A stretch of 64,000 bases of DNA. It comes from Actinoplanes sp. M2I2 (GTDB taxonomy: Bacteria; Actinomycetota; Actinomycetes; Mycobacteriales; Micromonosporaceae). The stretch spans positions 104,211-168,210 of the forward strand of contig NZ_JALPVJ010000020.1 in assembly GCF_023544445.1 (NCBI RefSeq), in the 5' to 3' direction. Under the pieces are notes generated by a model. It was not told the DNA's origin and made no database searches. It was given only the letters and a program-made list of their open reading frames with translations. The first letter of the stretch is position 1, and the number at the start of each line of letters is the position of its first letter. Shown one piece after another: positions 15,443-23,792 of the stretch. The translations under genes were made by a program, and so were the position numbers.

Positions 15443-15932
15443 CGCTGAGGACGTCCCAGCCGCCGACCGTGTCGTGGTCGGCGGTCAGCGGCGCCGCCCC
15501 GGCCTGTTCCGCGCAGACGTACTTGCCGGTGCGGGTGGACCGGAGGGCCACGAGGCCGCCGCCCGCGTCGACGATCGCGAACATGACATAGACGCCCTGA
15601 GCCTGGAACCAGGTGATCACGTCGAGGCAGGCGGCCACGGTCCACGGGTGGTTGGCGTCGTTGAAGCCGAACCCCCAGATGCCGACGACCGGCTCGGCCG
15701 CGTTGCCCTGACCGTAGTGCCACCAACCCTTCAGCGGCCCGCCGTCGCCGGCCGCGGTGAACCATCCCTGACAGCCGACGGTCACCTTGCCGACGACGTC
15801 ACCCGGCTCACTGAACTCGGCGGCGGCAGCGGTCGTCCCGGTCCCGGCGAAGGCCGTGAGCGACACCCCGCCCGCGGCGACGGTGGCGGCGGCCACGGTG
15901 GATCCGAGCAGGACAAGGCGCGACAAACTCAT
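15443..15932 (-). pseudogene. Mosaic remnant of a secreted GH71-like glycosidase with a trefoil tail
   Basis: From an ATG at 15932 there is a good signal peptide (MSLSRLVLLGSTVAAATVAA), then VGCQGWFTAAGDGGPLKGWW, which resembles the start of bacterial GH71/GH99-like xylosidase domains. After a few residues comes PVVGIWGFGFND and CLDVITWFQAQGVYVM, which in such enzymes lies far downstream. The frame next jumps into ALRSTRTGKYVCAEQAGAAP, typical of a fascin-like beta-trefoil repeat. The catalytic middle is missing. The frame then runs on without a proper end, antisense to the membrane protein gene, to a stop at 15033. Two in-frame deletions and a lost 3' end are inferred. Confidence 0.65.
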
Positions 15933-15965
15933 GGGGGGCAACCAGCTTAAGAACAATGCGCCACG

Positions 15966-16460
15966 TCACTCGCCGAGCAGCATGGTGGCATCCCCTTCGA
16001 ACCAGGCGTTGCTGATGTCGAGGTGCCGGATGCGCCATTGCCGACCGTCACGCACCATCTCGGCGGTGTAGCGGTTCATCATCAGCGCGTGCCGGGTCAC
16101 CGCCGGATCCGAACCCACGCCCGGCTTGTAGTGCTGCGCCTGGGCGTACGCGTACACGGTGGCGTCATCGCCGTCGAGCGCGATCCGGATGTTGGTGATC
16201 GAGTGGCTGCTGTCCAGCGGGCCGACCGCGCCGATCAGGACGGTGACGGCCGTCTCCCGCGGGCTCAGCGGCGGGAAGTCGTAGCCGATGCGGCGCATGG
16301 CCGGACCGAGGTCGACCACGGCGTCCTCGGTGAGCGAGGAGGCCAGGAGTTCGTCGTCGCCGAGGTCGAGTCCCGCGGCGTAGCGGTGCAGGGTGTCGGC
16401 GATGGCCGCGCGGTCGAGCAGGCTCGCCTCGGGCAGAACGTCGTTCATGGTTTCGGTCAT
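15966..16460 (-). CDS. SnoaL-like polyketide cyclase/NTF2-fold protein
   Basis: This 164-residue protein is of the SnoaL_4/NTF2-like fold: an N-terminal helix with IADTLHRYAAGLDLGDDELL, the VDLGP strand, then SHSITNIRIALDGDDATVYAYAQAQH and a C-terminal RIRHLDISNAWFEGD. Members act as cyclases, isomerases or dehydratases of small hydrophobic compounds, or have no known activity. It is divergent from an FAD monooxygenase gene (about 160 bases between), and the pair could modify the same aromatic substrate; this is a context inference. Confidence 0.85.
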   Translation of the reverse strand: MTETMNDVLPEASLLDRAAIADTLHRYAAGLDLGDDELLASSLTEDAVVDLGPAMRRIGYDFPPLSPRETAVTVLIGAVGPLDSSHSITNIRIALDGDDATVYAYAQAQHYKPGVGSDPAVTRHALMMNRYTAEMVRDGRQWRIRHLDISNAWFEGDATMLLGE

Positions 16461-16619
16461 GACCCCAGATCACCATCCGGGCGCCCACAGTCCGCCGACG
16501 AAACGTTGACGGTGCAGCGGTGCGGGCTGCGCCACAACATCGCCGGTCTCTCGAACCCGCCGGCCGGGCGTCCGTCGATCTCCCTGAGCCGGGCGGACGC
16601 CACGGCAGGGGAGAGACTG

Positions 16620-17726
16620 ATGACAGCACTGAGAGTTCTCATCGCCGGCGCCGGGATCGCCGGACTGGCTGCCAAGCGGGCCCTGAGCCTGCGCGGCATC
16701 GACGCCGACCTGGTCGAGCGGGATCCGGCCCCCAGAATCACCGGGGCCGGCCTCTATCTGCCCGGCAACGCGGTGCGGGCGCTGCGTGACCTGGGTCTGT
16801 CCGGCCGGCTCGCCGAGCGTTCCCAGCCGGTTCTCCGGCAGCAGCTCAAGGATGAGCGTGGCCGTCTGCTGGCCGAGTTCCCGGTCAGCACGATCTGGGG
16901 TGAGGCCGGCCACTGTGTCGCGATGCGCCGCACGGATCTGCACAGCCTGCTGCTGGACGCCGTCGGGGAGTCGCAGGTCAGGTTCGCGACCGGCGTCCGG
17001 GAGGTGACCCAGGACGGCACAGTGACGTTCGGCGACGGCACGTCGACCCGCTACGACGTGGTGATCGGGGCCGACGGCCTGCACTCGGCGGTCCGGAACC
17101 AGGCGTTCCCGGAAGCCCAGCCGCGGTTCCTGGGCCAGGTGTGCTGGCGGTTCCTGGCCCCCTCGGCATCTCTGGCCGCGGACACCTGGACGGTGATGCT
17201 GGGCGACAAGGGCCGGACCTTCCTGTCCGTGCCGGTCGGGCGCGGGCTGGCGTACTGCTCCGCCGCCATGGACAGCGCCGATCCCCGGCGACCGGCCGGG
17301 GACTGGCGGGCGATGTTCGCCGGCTTCGGGTCGCCGGCGTCCGACCTGCTTGCGTACGCCGACGACGCGCACTTCGCCCCGTTCTTCGAAGTGGATGCCT
17401 TCGAGGGCGCGCATCCGCACGTCGCCCTGATCGGTGACGCGGGGCATGCCTGCTCCCCGAGCATGTCCCAGGGCAGTGCGATGGCCGTCGAGGACGCGAT
17501 CGTGCTGGCCGACAAGCTGGCCGGCGCGCGCCACCGGGCCGATGTTCCGGCCTCACTGGCGGCCTACCGCCTGCGCCGGGCCGATCGCCTGCGCTTCGTG
17601 CTCGACCAGAATCACCGGCGGGACCGCGCCCGGCACCTGCCGGCCGTGGTCCGCCGGGTCGTGTTCCGGCACTTCGCCAAGGAGATCTTCCGCGCCAACC
17701 ACAAGGACCTGCTGACCCGGCCGTGA
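16620..17726 (+). CDS. FAD-dependent aromatic-type monooxygenase
   Basis: This 368-residue flavoprotein of the p-hydroxybenzoate hydroxylase fold has the FAD motif GAGIAG at 10-15, the acidic ribose-binding residue in DLVERDP, the DG-motif region VIGADGLHSAVR near 150 and the second FAD motif GDAGHACSPSMSQG near 275. It has no membrane segment. Members hydroxylate aromatic rings or epoxidise using NAD(P)H and oxygen. The ATG at 16620 has a GGGGAGAG seven bases upstream. It is divergent from the SnoaL-like gene and ends before a hairpin terminator. Confidence 0.9.
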   Translation: MTALRVLIAGAGIAGLAAKRALSLRGIDADLVERDPAPRITGAGLYLPGNAVRALRDLGLSGRLAERSQPVLRQQLKDERGRLLAEFPVSTIWGEAGHCVAMRRTDLHSLLLDAVGESQVRFATGVREVTQDGTVTFGDGTSTRYDVVIGADGLHSAVRNQAFPEAQPRFLGQVCWRFLAPSASLAADTWTVMLGDKGRTFLSVPVGRGLAYCSAAMDSADPRRPAGDWRAMFAGFGSPASDLLAYADDAHFAPFFEVDAFEGAHPHVALIGDAGHACSPSMSQGSAMAVEDAIVLADKLAGARHRADVPASLAAYRLRRADRLRFVLDQNHRRDRARHLPAVVRRVVFRHFAKEIFRANHKDLLTRP

Positions 17727-17739
17727 GACGTCGAGCTCG

Positions 17740-17766
17740 CCGCACCGGTCGCGGGCGGGTGCGGCT
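17740..17766 (+). terminator. Terminator after the FAD monooxygenase
   Basis: GCCGCACC (17740-17747) pairs with GGTGCGGC (17759-17766) across an 11-base loop, followed by a T-richer stretch (TTGTCTCGTTTG). Confidence 0.7.
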
Positions 17767-17774
17767 TGTCTCGT

Positions 17775-17812
17775 TTGACGTCTGGTCGCGATGCGGTGTG
17801 TAATATGTTGCA
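17775..17812 (+). promoter_or_regulatory. gntR promoter with overlapping operator
   Basis: A -35 TTGACG (17775-17780) and an A/T-rich -10 (TGTAAT or TAATAT, 17799-17806) precede the ATG at 17812 with no room for a ribosome binding site. TGTAATATGTTGCA (17799-17812) fits the dyad TGnAAnATnTTnCA and covers the -10 and the first base of the gene. This suits autoregulation of a leaderless transcript. Confidence 0.55.
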
Positions 17813-18489
17813 TGCCGATCCCCGAGCGTGTAGGAGTCATCTCCCGATCTCTCCTGCGGGAGAACGCCTACCGGTCGATCCGGGATGCCATCGTCGACGG
17901 CACCCTGGCGCCGGGGGAGAGGCTCAACGACGCCGAGCTGGCGCAGTGGCTGGGCGTGAGCCGCACTCCCGTCCGGGAGGCGCTGACCCGCCTGGAGGAG
18001 TCCGGGCTGGTGCAGACCAAACCCGGCCGCTACACGATCGTCAGCCCGCTGGACGCCCGCGTCGCGCGATCGGCCCAGACCGTGACGGCCGCGATGCACG
18101 AGCTGGCTGTGCGGGAGGCTGTGCCGCACTTGTCGGTGGTCGAGCTGGACGCCATGCGGGAGGCCAACGCCCGTTTCGCGGCGGCTCTGCGGGCTGATGA
18201 CGTCGATGCGGCGATCGCCTCGGACGACGATTTTCATGGTGTCGCGGTGCGGGCGTCGGCCAATCCTGTGTTGCGTGCGGTGATCGAGCAGTACACGCCG
18301 GTGTTGCGGCGGTTGGAGCGGCTGCGTTTCTCGTCGCTCAACGGTCGTGCGTCGGTGGCGTTGCACGACCGGATCATCACCTTGTGCGAGGCGGGCGATG
18401 GGGAGGGCGCGTCGGCCGCGGCCCGGGACAACTGGCTGAGCCTGACCGAGGTGTTCGACCTCGAGGGGAACGACGAGACGCCCGGGTAG
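17812..18489 (+). CDS. GntR-family (FCD) transcriptional regulator
   Basis: This 225-residue protein has an N-terminal winged helix (AYRSIRDAIVDGTLAPGERL, LAQWLGVSRTPVREAL, residues about 17-65) and a C-terminal all-helical FCD domain. The FCD metal-site residues are partly visible: Asp and His in SDDDFHGV near 142 and later His in ALHDRII near 190. Such regulators respond to organic acids. No metabolic gene is directly linked downstream; the next gene converges. The dyad at its start suggests autoregulation. Confidence 0.88.
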   Translation: MPIPERVGVISRSLLRENAYRSIRDAIVDGTLAPGERLNDAELAQWLGVSRTPVREALTRLEESGLVQTKPGRYTIVSPLDARVARSAQTVTAAMHELAVREAVPHLSVVELDAMREANARFAAALRADDVDAAIASDDDFHGVAVRASANPVLRAVIEQYTPVLRRLERLRFSSLNGRASVALHDRIITLCEAGDGEGASAAARDNWLSLTEVFDLEGNDETPG

Positions 18490-18521
18490 GCCGATCGCGC
18501 CTTGGCTGGGTGTGGCGGTTC

Positions 18522-19109
18522 TCAGCTGCCCAGCAGGGCGTTGCGCAGTTGCCGCATGGCGTAGTGGGCCCGGGACTTGACGGTGCCGACGGGGACGCCG
18601 AGGCGGGTGGCGGTCTCGTCGAGGGTGTGGCCTTCGACGTAGAGCTCCTGCAGGACCGAGCGGTGGGCGGGGCTGAGTTCGCCGACGGCGTGTCGCAGGG
18701 TGAGCTTGGCGATGACCGTCTCGGCGGCCTGGCCGTCGTGGGCGGCGGGTTCGGTGTCGATGAGGCTGACCTCGGTGGGCCGCGACTGTCGTTTGCGGTA
18801 GGCGTCGATGGCCAGGCGGCGGGCGACGGTGAACAGCCAGCGCCGCTGGGACTCCGGTTCCAGGGGTACGGCGTCGAGGTTGCGCCAGGCGCGGAGCATG
18901 GTTTCCTGGACGAGATCCTCGGCGGTGTGTGCGGCGCTCGAGGAGACCAGGCTGCGCAGGAAGTGCAGCAGCGCCCCGCCGTTGTTGTGGTGGATCTCCC
19001 GCATCTGCTTCTCGGCCCGGCAGGCCCGGGACTTCTCGCCGAAGGCGGTCCGCTCGGATGCGGCGGTGTGGCGGTCTATCACGCTGGTCGCGGTGGTCAT
19101 CGAACTCAT
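18522..19109 (-). CDS. ECF-type RNA polymerase sigma factor
   Basis: This 195-residue protein has sigma region 2 at about 45-115 (AEDLVQETMLRAWRNLD, RRWLFTVARRLAIDAYRKRQ) and region 4 at about 140-190 (LSPAHRSVLQELYVEGHTL and ATRLGVPVGTVKSRAHYAMR). An N-terminal stretch of about 35 residues precedes region 2. No zinc-finger anti-sigma gene or other partner is adjacent, which is unusual because this type is mostly followed by one. The neighbours are a convergent gntR and a decayed DUF1345 gene. The target promoters are unknown. Confidence 0.92.
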   Translation of the reverse strand: MSSMTTATSVIDRHTAASERTAFGEKSRACRAEKQMREIHHNNGGALLHFLRSLVSSSAAHTAEDLVQETMLRAWRNLDAVPLEPESQRRWLFTVARRLAIDAYRKRQSRPTEVSLIDTEPAAHDGQAAETVIAKLTLRHAVGELSPAHRSVLQELYVEGHTLDETATRLGVPVGTVKSRAHYAMRQLRNALLGS

Positions 19110-19243
19110 CCCCGTAGCAATTTCCGGCAGCTTCGGAAAAAGCGTAAAGGGGTAGGTGTGTAATCCTACTTAATCGCTAGTGACGCCGATGTGGATTCGA
19201 TTCCCCGGCGATGGAACATGCTTTTGTGGCGGCGCTCATGTCC

Positions 19244-19264
19244 TTCCGGGAATTGTTCCCGGAA
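19244..19264. repeat. Perfect nine-base inverted repeat
   Basis: TTCCGGGAA and TTCCCGGAA are separated by three bases, upstream of the DUF1345 remnant. The size and symmetry are those of a repressor operator. It may be the former control site of the truncated gene. Confidence 0.5.
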
Positions 19265-19299
19265 ATTCGCTCGATCACAAGAGCGTGCGGCGCGGCGCG

Positions 19300-19479
19300 G
19301 AGGAGCCGACGTTCGTCGAATTCAGTTACTTCTCGTTCACGCTGGGCACCACCTTCTCGGTGTCCGACGTGGAGACGCAGGGCTCCGGTATTCGCCGGCA
19401 GATCCTCTCGCACTCGATCCTGTCGTTCATCTACAACACCGTGACCATCGGTATCGCGGTCAGCGTCATCTCCGGCTGA
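19300..19479 (+). pseudogene. C-terminal remnant of a DUF1345 membrane protein
   Basis: The frame encodes FVEFSYFSFTLGTTFSVSDV and then QILSHSILSFIYNTVTIGIA up to a normal stop at 19477-19479. This matches the C-terminal end of DUF1345 membrane proteins, which normally have about 210-230 residues. Everything before this last part is missing. The upstream 100 bases in this frame look non-coding and contain a perfect inverted repeat at 19244-19264. The deletion probably removed the 5' two-thirds of the gene. Confidence 0.65.
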
Positions 19480-19538
19480 GCCGTACGAGCACGCGACGGA
19501 CAGTGAACTTTGCCGTACCGGGCGCCGTCAGGTCGGGT

Positions 19539-20354
19539 ATGGGACACGCGATTTCGGCTGTCGGGCGCACGTCGGAGGTCGAGGCGACCGCGATCGCGGG
19601 GCTGCGCCGGACGAGTACGCCGGTGCATGATCTGGAGCTCGTCGAGGACGACGGAACCTGGCCGGCTCTGGCCGACGCCCTGTCGCGGAGTTTCGCCGCG
19701 CCGCGGATCCTTCCCGCCGACCACGAGACGTCGCTGGCCAGCCTGCTCCAGCTTCAGGTCGGGGCCCGATCGCCGCTGGGCGCCATCGCACTGAACAGCG
19801 GAGGGATCCTGCTGTACGACGGCTGGCTCCGCATCTTCGGTGGTTCGCCGTGCCCGGCTCTGGCCCTGCCCAGCATCGGGCAGGTCAACGGCTTCCCGGT
19901 TCCCCTCGATCGCACCTGGACGCCGACGCAGGGGCTCATCGTGGCCCACGACGTGCTCGGGGGCGTGTACCTGCTCAACGGTCTGCGGCCGGGGGCGGGC
20001 CGGCCGGGCGTACCGGGTGAGGTGATCTATTTCGACCCGGCCACGGTGAGCTGGACGAGGATGCGGATGTCGCACAGCGAGTGGCTGGCCTGGTGCGTGT
20101 CCGGCGATCTCCCGCGCTTCTACGAGGGTCTGCTCTGGCCCGGCTGGCGTGACGACGTGCTGGCCCTGCGGGCCGATCAGGGCATCGCCGTGTCGCCGGC
20201 GCTGGGGGAGTCGGCGGTTGCCGATGGCCACGGCACCCGGACGGTGGTTGCCATGGCCGACCTCCTCGATGAGCACTGCGTCGCCGCCCAGCGACGAGGG
20301 CGGCGGCTCGACGGCGCTCTGGGCCGTTATCCGGCCGGCCTGATACCGGGGTGA
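19539..20354 (+). CDS. DUF2625-family protein
   Basis: This protein of about 271 residues contains the pattern of the DUF2625 family: SLLQLQVGARSPLGAIALN, GILLYDGWLRIFGG, LIVAHDVLGGVYLLNG, GEVIYFDPATVSWTRM, WCVSGDLPRFYEGLLWPGW and DVLALRADQGI. Family function is unknown. The start could be the ATG at 19539 or an in-frame GTG at 19503; family similarity starts near residue 30. It has no signal peptide. No operon partner is evident; the MMPL gene begins 87 bases downstream. Confidence 0.8.
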   Translation: MGHAISAVGRTSEVEATAIAGLRRTSTPVHDLELVEDDGTWPALADALSRSFAAPRILPADHETSLASLLQLQVGARSPLGAIALNSGGILLYDGWLRIFGGSPCPALALPSIGQVNGFPVPLDRTWTPTQGLIVAHDVLGGVYLLNGLRPGAGRPGVPGEVIYFDPATVSWTRMRMSHSEWLAWCVSGDLPRFYEGLLWPGWRDDVLALRADQGIAVSPALGESAVADGHGTRTVVAMADLLDEHCVAAQRRGRRLDGALGRYPAGLIPG

Positions 20355-20441
20355 GCGGGCACCGGCCGGGAGTTGCGTGACGTCGCCCGCGGTGATTGCA
20401 TGTGCCGCGGCTGTCTCTCCGGCGCCGGTCGGGAGGCCGTC

Positions 20442-22571
20442 ATGCTCGCTGCGCTAGGTCGTACGGTTTACGTCCGGCGTCTCATCGTCGTTGCCGGGTG
20501 GGTGCTGGTCGCGTTGGCCGGCGCCGTGTTCGGTGGCAGCGTCTACGACCGTACGCAGGTGATCGACACCCTGCCCGCCGGAGCGCCGGCCACCGTCGCG
20601 CAGGACCGTCTGGACGCGCTGTCGCCCGAGGGCGAGCGACTGGTCGCCGTCATCTCCGGACGCGATGTCGGAGCCACCGACCTGGTCACCAGCGTCACCC
20701 GGATCGCCTTCGAGATCCGCGACCTGCCCGGGGTGGCCGAGGTCGAGGACTCCTACACCACGGGGTCGCGGACGATCTCCCGGGACAACCGCAGCTCGCT
20801 GGTCACGGTCGAGCTCAAGCCGGGCCTGAGCGACGACGAGGCGCTGCGGGTCGCCGACCGGGTCGGCGCGGCCCTGCGGCGCATCGACGCCCCCGAGATC
20901 CTGATCGGCGGGGAGCTGATCGCCGAGCGGGAGTTCGGCGACCAGGCCGTCCGGGACGCGGCCGTCGGTGAGTCCGTCGCCCTGGTCTGTGTGGGAATCC
21001 TGCTGATCCTGGTGCTGGGCGGTCTGGTGGCCGGGCTGCTGCCGCTGGCGGCCGCCCTGGGCGCGGTCACCGCCACGCTGCTGGCGCTGACCGGGCTGGC
21101 CCGCTTCCTGCCGGTCAGCGACTACGCGGTCAACGTGGTCACCCTGCTCGGCATCGGGCTGGCGGTCGACTACAGCCTTCTGATGATCGCCCGGTTCCGG
21201 GAGGAGCGGACCGCCGACCCGCGCGCGCCGCTGGCCGAGCTCCTGTCCCGGACGGTGGCCACCGCCGGTCGCGCGGTGCTGGTGTCCGGCTCGGCGGTCA
21301 CCGCCGCCCTGGTGGGCCTGTTCGCCTTCGGGGACCCGCTGCTGTCCGCGATGGCGATGGGCGGCGCGCTGGTCGTCGCCCTGACCACGGCGACCGGCCT
21401 GACCCTGGTCCCGGCGTTGATCGCGATCGCCCACCGCCGCATCCCGGCGACCGGCGGGTGGCGCCGGCCGGGGCGGGGCCCGGCCCGGGAGCGAGGCCCG
21501 GGCGTCCTGGCCCGTCTGGCCGCGTTCGCTCAACGCCGGCCGGGCCTGGTGGCGCTGACGGCGACCGCCGGACTGCTGGTGCTGAGCGCTCCGCTGTTCT
21601 TCGTGGAGTTCGCCAACTCCGACGTCCGCGCGCTGCCCCGGTCCAGCGAGGCCCGGCAGACGTACGAGGTGGTGCAGAACGAGTTCGCCGACCCCCCGAA
21701 ACAGCCGGTGACCATCGTGGTCGAGGCCGACCCGGCCGGCCCCGTCGTCCAGGAGCTGTTCGACACCGTACGACGCCTGCCGGGAGTGTCCGACCTGTAC
21801 GCCCGCACCGACCTGCCGCCCGGGGTGAGCGTCGCCGACGTGGTGCCGAGCGGGGCCGCCGACGGTGAGCAGGCCCAGCGTCTGGTGGCGAGCCTGCGGG
21901 CCCTCGACGCGCCCGCCCCCGTGCTGGTGGCCGGGCCCGCGGCGGAACTCCTCGACGCGAAACGCTCGGTGGCCGATCGCCTGCCTCTCGCCCTGCTCAT
22001 CATCGTCGTGGCCACCGGGGCGCTGCTGTTCGCCCTCACGCGGTCCGTCGTCGTACCGGTCAAGGCCATCGCCCTGAACCTGCTGACGCTGGCCGCCACC
22101 CTGGGGGTGCTGGTCGCGATCTTCCAGTGGGGCTGGGGCGCGAGTGTGCTGGGCTTCGAACCGTGGGGCGCGCTCGACCTGACCACCCCGCTGCTGCTGT
22201 TTGTCTTCGCCTTCGGCCTCTCGATGGACTACGAGGTCTTCCTGCTGGCCCGGATCAAGGAGGAGTGGGACCGCCGTACGGTCACCGACCGCGCCGCCGG
22301 CGACCGTGCGGTGCTGGCCGGGATCACCGCCACCGGCCCGGTGGTCACCACGGCCGCCCTGGCGATCGGCGTGGTCTTCCTCGGCTTCGTCCTCGGCGAG
22401 CTGGTCGCGGTGAAGGAGATCGGCGTCGGGATGGCCGTGGCCGTCCTGCTCGACGTCACGGTGGTGCGGGGCCTGCTCCTCCCGGCCACGATGTCGCTGC
22501 TGGGCCGCTGGAACTGGTGGCGGCCCGGCGCGTCCACCACCCTCCCGGCGCCCGGGGTTCCGGTGGCTTGA
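20442..22571 (+). CDS. MMPL/RND-family membrane transporter
   Basis: This 709-residue transporter has two homologous halves, each with one leading span, a large extracytoplasmic domain (about 45-165 and 400-525) and a bundle of five further spans (about 170-330 and 530-690). The signature GIGLAVDYSLLMIARFREE near residue 235 and the matching FAFGLSMDYEVFLLARIKEEW near 590 contain the proton-relay Asp-Tyr pairs (in the motifs AVDY and SMDY). The family exports lipids or hydrophobic compounds by proton antiport. The start ATG has GGGAGG six bases upstream. No adjacent TetR or lipid gene indicates the cargo. Confidence 0.9.
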   Translation: MLAALGRTVYVRRLIVVAGWVLVALAGAVFGGSVYDRTQVIDTLPAGAPATVAQDRLDALSPEGERLVAVISGRDVGATDLVTSVTRIAFEIRDLPGVAEVEDSYTTGSRTISRDNRSSLVTVELKPGLSDDEALRVADRVGAALRRIDAPEILIGGELIAEREFGDQAVRDAAVGESVALVCVGILLILVLGGLVAGLLPLAAALGAVTATLLALTGLARFLPVSDYAVNVVTLLGIGLAVDYSLLMIARFREERTADPRAPLAELLSRTVATAGRAVLVSGSAVTAALVGLFAFGDPLLSAMAMGGALVVALTTATGLTLVPALIAIAHRRIPATGGWRRPGRGPARERGPGVLARLAAFAQRRPGLVALTATAGLLVLSAPLFFVEFANSDVRALPRSSEARQTYEVVQNEFADPPKQPVTIVVEADPAGPVVQELFDTVRRLPGVSDLYARTDLPPGVSVADVVPSGAADGEQAQRLVASLRALDAPAPVLVAGPAAELLDAKRSVADRLPLALLIIVVATGALLFALTRSVVVPVKAIALNLLTLAATLGVLVAIFQWGWGASVLGFEPWGALDLTTPLLLFVFAFGLSMDYEVFLLARIKEEWDRRTVTDRAAGDRAVLAGITATGPVVTTAALAIGVVFLGFVLGELVAVKEIGVGMAVAVLLDVTVVRGLLLPATMSLLGRWNWWRPGASTTLPAPGVPVA

Positions 22572-22629
22572 TCAGGAGTGGCGCCGGCGGCCCGGGTTCC
22601 GATCGCTATGGGCGGGGTAGCTACCAGGC

Positions 22630-22785
22630 ATGACCGACCATGACGCCCTTTCCCACGACCAGGCTGCCGACCTCGTGCGCAACGATCCCGCGCTGGCCGC
22701 GGGCTCCGAGGACGAGCAGGAGAACAACGAGGGCACCGACGACGACGCCACCACCCCCGACCAGGCCGTCACCGAGCAGGATTGA
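22630..22785 (+). CDS. Small acidic protein of 51 residues
   Basis: The frame from an ATG at 22630 to a TGA at 22785 encodes MTDHDALSHDQAADLVRNDP followed by a very acidic tail rich in Glu, Asp, Thr and Gln, with 15 Asp or Glu in the last 30 residues. It is predicted to be disordered and soluble. The family is not recognised; short acidic proteins of this kind are common but uncharacterised in actinomycetes. Its last 17 bases overlap the 3' end of the convergent XRE gene. A purine-rich GGCGGGGTAGC upstream is only a weak ribosome binding site. Confidence 0.5.
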   Translation: MTDHDALSHDQAADLVRNDPALAAGSEDEQENNEGTDDDATTPDQAVTEQD

Positions 22786-23650
22786 CCTGCGGGGTCGCGG
22801 CGCCCGCGGCCGACCAGCTCGCGAGCAGGCGCAAGCCGTCCTCGGAAGGCTGGTCGGCGGCCGCGTAGGCGACCAGGATGAGGCCGCGGTCGTTGGTGAG
22901 CTCCATGCCCTCGCAGCCGAGCTCGAGATCGCCGACGACGGGGTGGCGCACGCTCCGGATGTCGGCGCGATGGTCGCGGACGTCGTGGGCGGCCCAGAGC
23001 TGCCGGAAGTCCTCGCTGCGGGTGGAGAGCTCACCGACGAGGCCGGTCAGGAGACGGTCGTACGGGGCTCGTCCGGCCTCGGCGCGCAACAGCGCGACGA
23101 TCTGCGCGGCGACCTCCGCCCAGTTCCGGTAGAACGTCTCCGCCCGGGGGTCGAGGAACACGAACCGCGCGAAGTTCGCCGGTCGTTGCGGCTGCTCGTA
23201 CACCGGTGACAGCACGGCCGCCGCGAGACGGTTGGTGGCGACGATGTCGAGGCGGCCGTTCTGGACGAAGGCCGGCACGTCGCGCATGCCGTCGAGGAGC
23301 TGCCGCACGATGGGCCGGACCGTCTCGGAGCGGTCCGGACCCCGCCGGCGGCGGGGGCGGGCCCCGTCGTTGGCCACCCGGACCAGGTCGAAGAGGTGGG
23401 CGAGTTCCGCGTCGTCCAGCCGCAGGGCCCGGCCGATGCCCTCGAGGATCGCCTCGGAGACCCCGGTCGCGTTGCCGCGCTCGAGACGAACGTAGTACTC
23501 CACGCTGATCCCGGCGAGCAGCGCGACCTCCTCGCGGCGCAGCCCGGCCACCCGGCGGCGGCCGCCGAAATCGGGCAGGCCGGCCTGCTGCGGCGTGAGG
23601 CGTCCGCGGCGCGAGACCAGGAACTCGCGGATCTCGTTCTTGCTGTCCAT
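22769..23650 (-). CDS. XRE/MmyB-type transcriptional regulator
   Basis: This 293-residue protein has a helix-turn-helix at about 10-80 (LRREEVALLAGISVEYYVRLE) and a C-terminal MmyB-like ligand domain (VPAFVQNGRLDIVATNRLAA, FVFLDPRAETFYRNW, LWAAHDVRDH, HPVVGDLELG). The start at 23650 is chosen because a -10 TACATT ends seven bases before it and the upstream extension is not family-like; the transcript is probably leaderless. It is divergent from an MdaB-like quinone reductase and an SDR, which are its probable targets. It is a useful full-length reference for the deleted relative at 3739. Confidence 0.9.
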   Translation of the reverse strand: MDSKNEIREFLVSRRGRLTPQQAGLPDFGGRRRVAGLRREEVALLAGISVEYYVRLERGNATGVSEAILEGIGRALRLDDAELAHLFDLVRVANDGARPRRRRGPDRSETVRPIVRQLLDGMRDVPAFVQNGRLDIVATNRLAAAVLSPVYEQPQRPANFARFVFLDPRAETFYRNWAEVAAQIVALLRAEAGRAPYDRLLTGLVGELSTRSEDFRQLWAAHDVRDHRADIRSVRHPVVGDLELGCEGMELTNDRGLILVAYAAADQPSEDGLRLLASWSAAGAATPQVNPAR

Positions 23651-23792
23651 GCTCTCGAATGTACGGCGGCGCCGGCCCGGGAGAGGGGTACCGGCAGTGA
23701 CCCTGTAGCCCGGGACTCCCTGACACCGCGGCGCGCGCGAACAGTGGGGTGGGCCAGCGAGCATCTTCCTCGGTACGGAGGGCACGAGCCCC

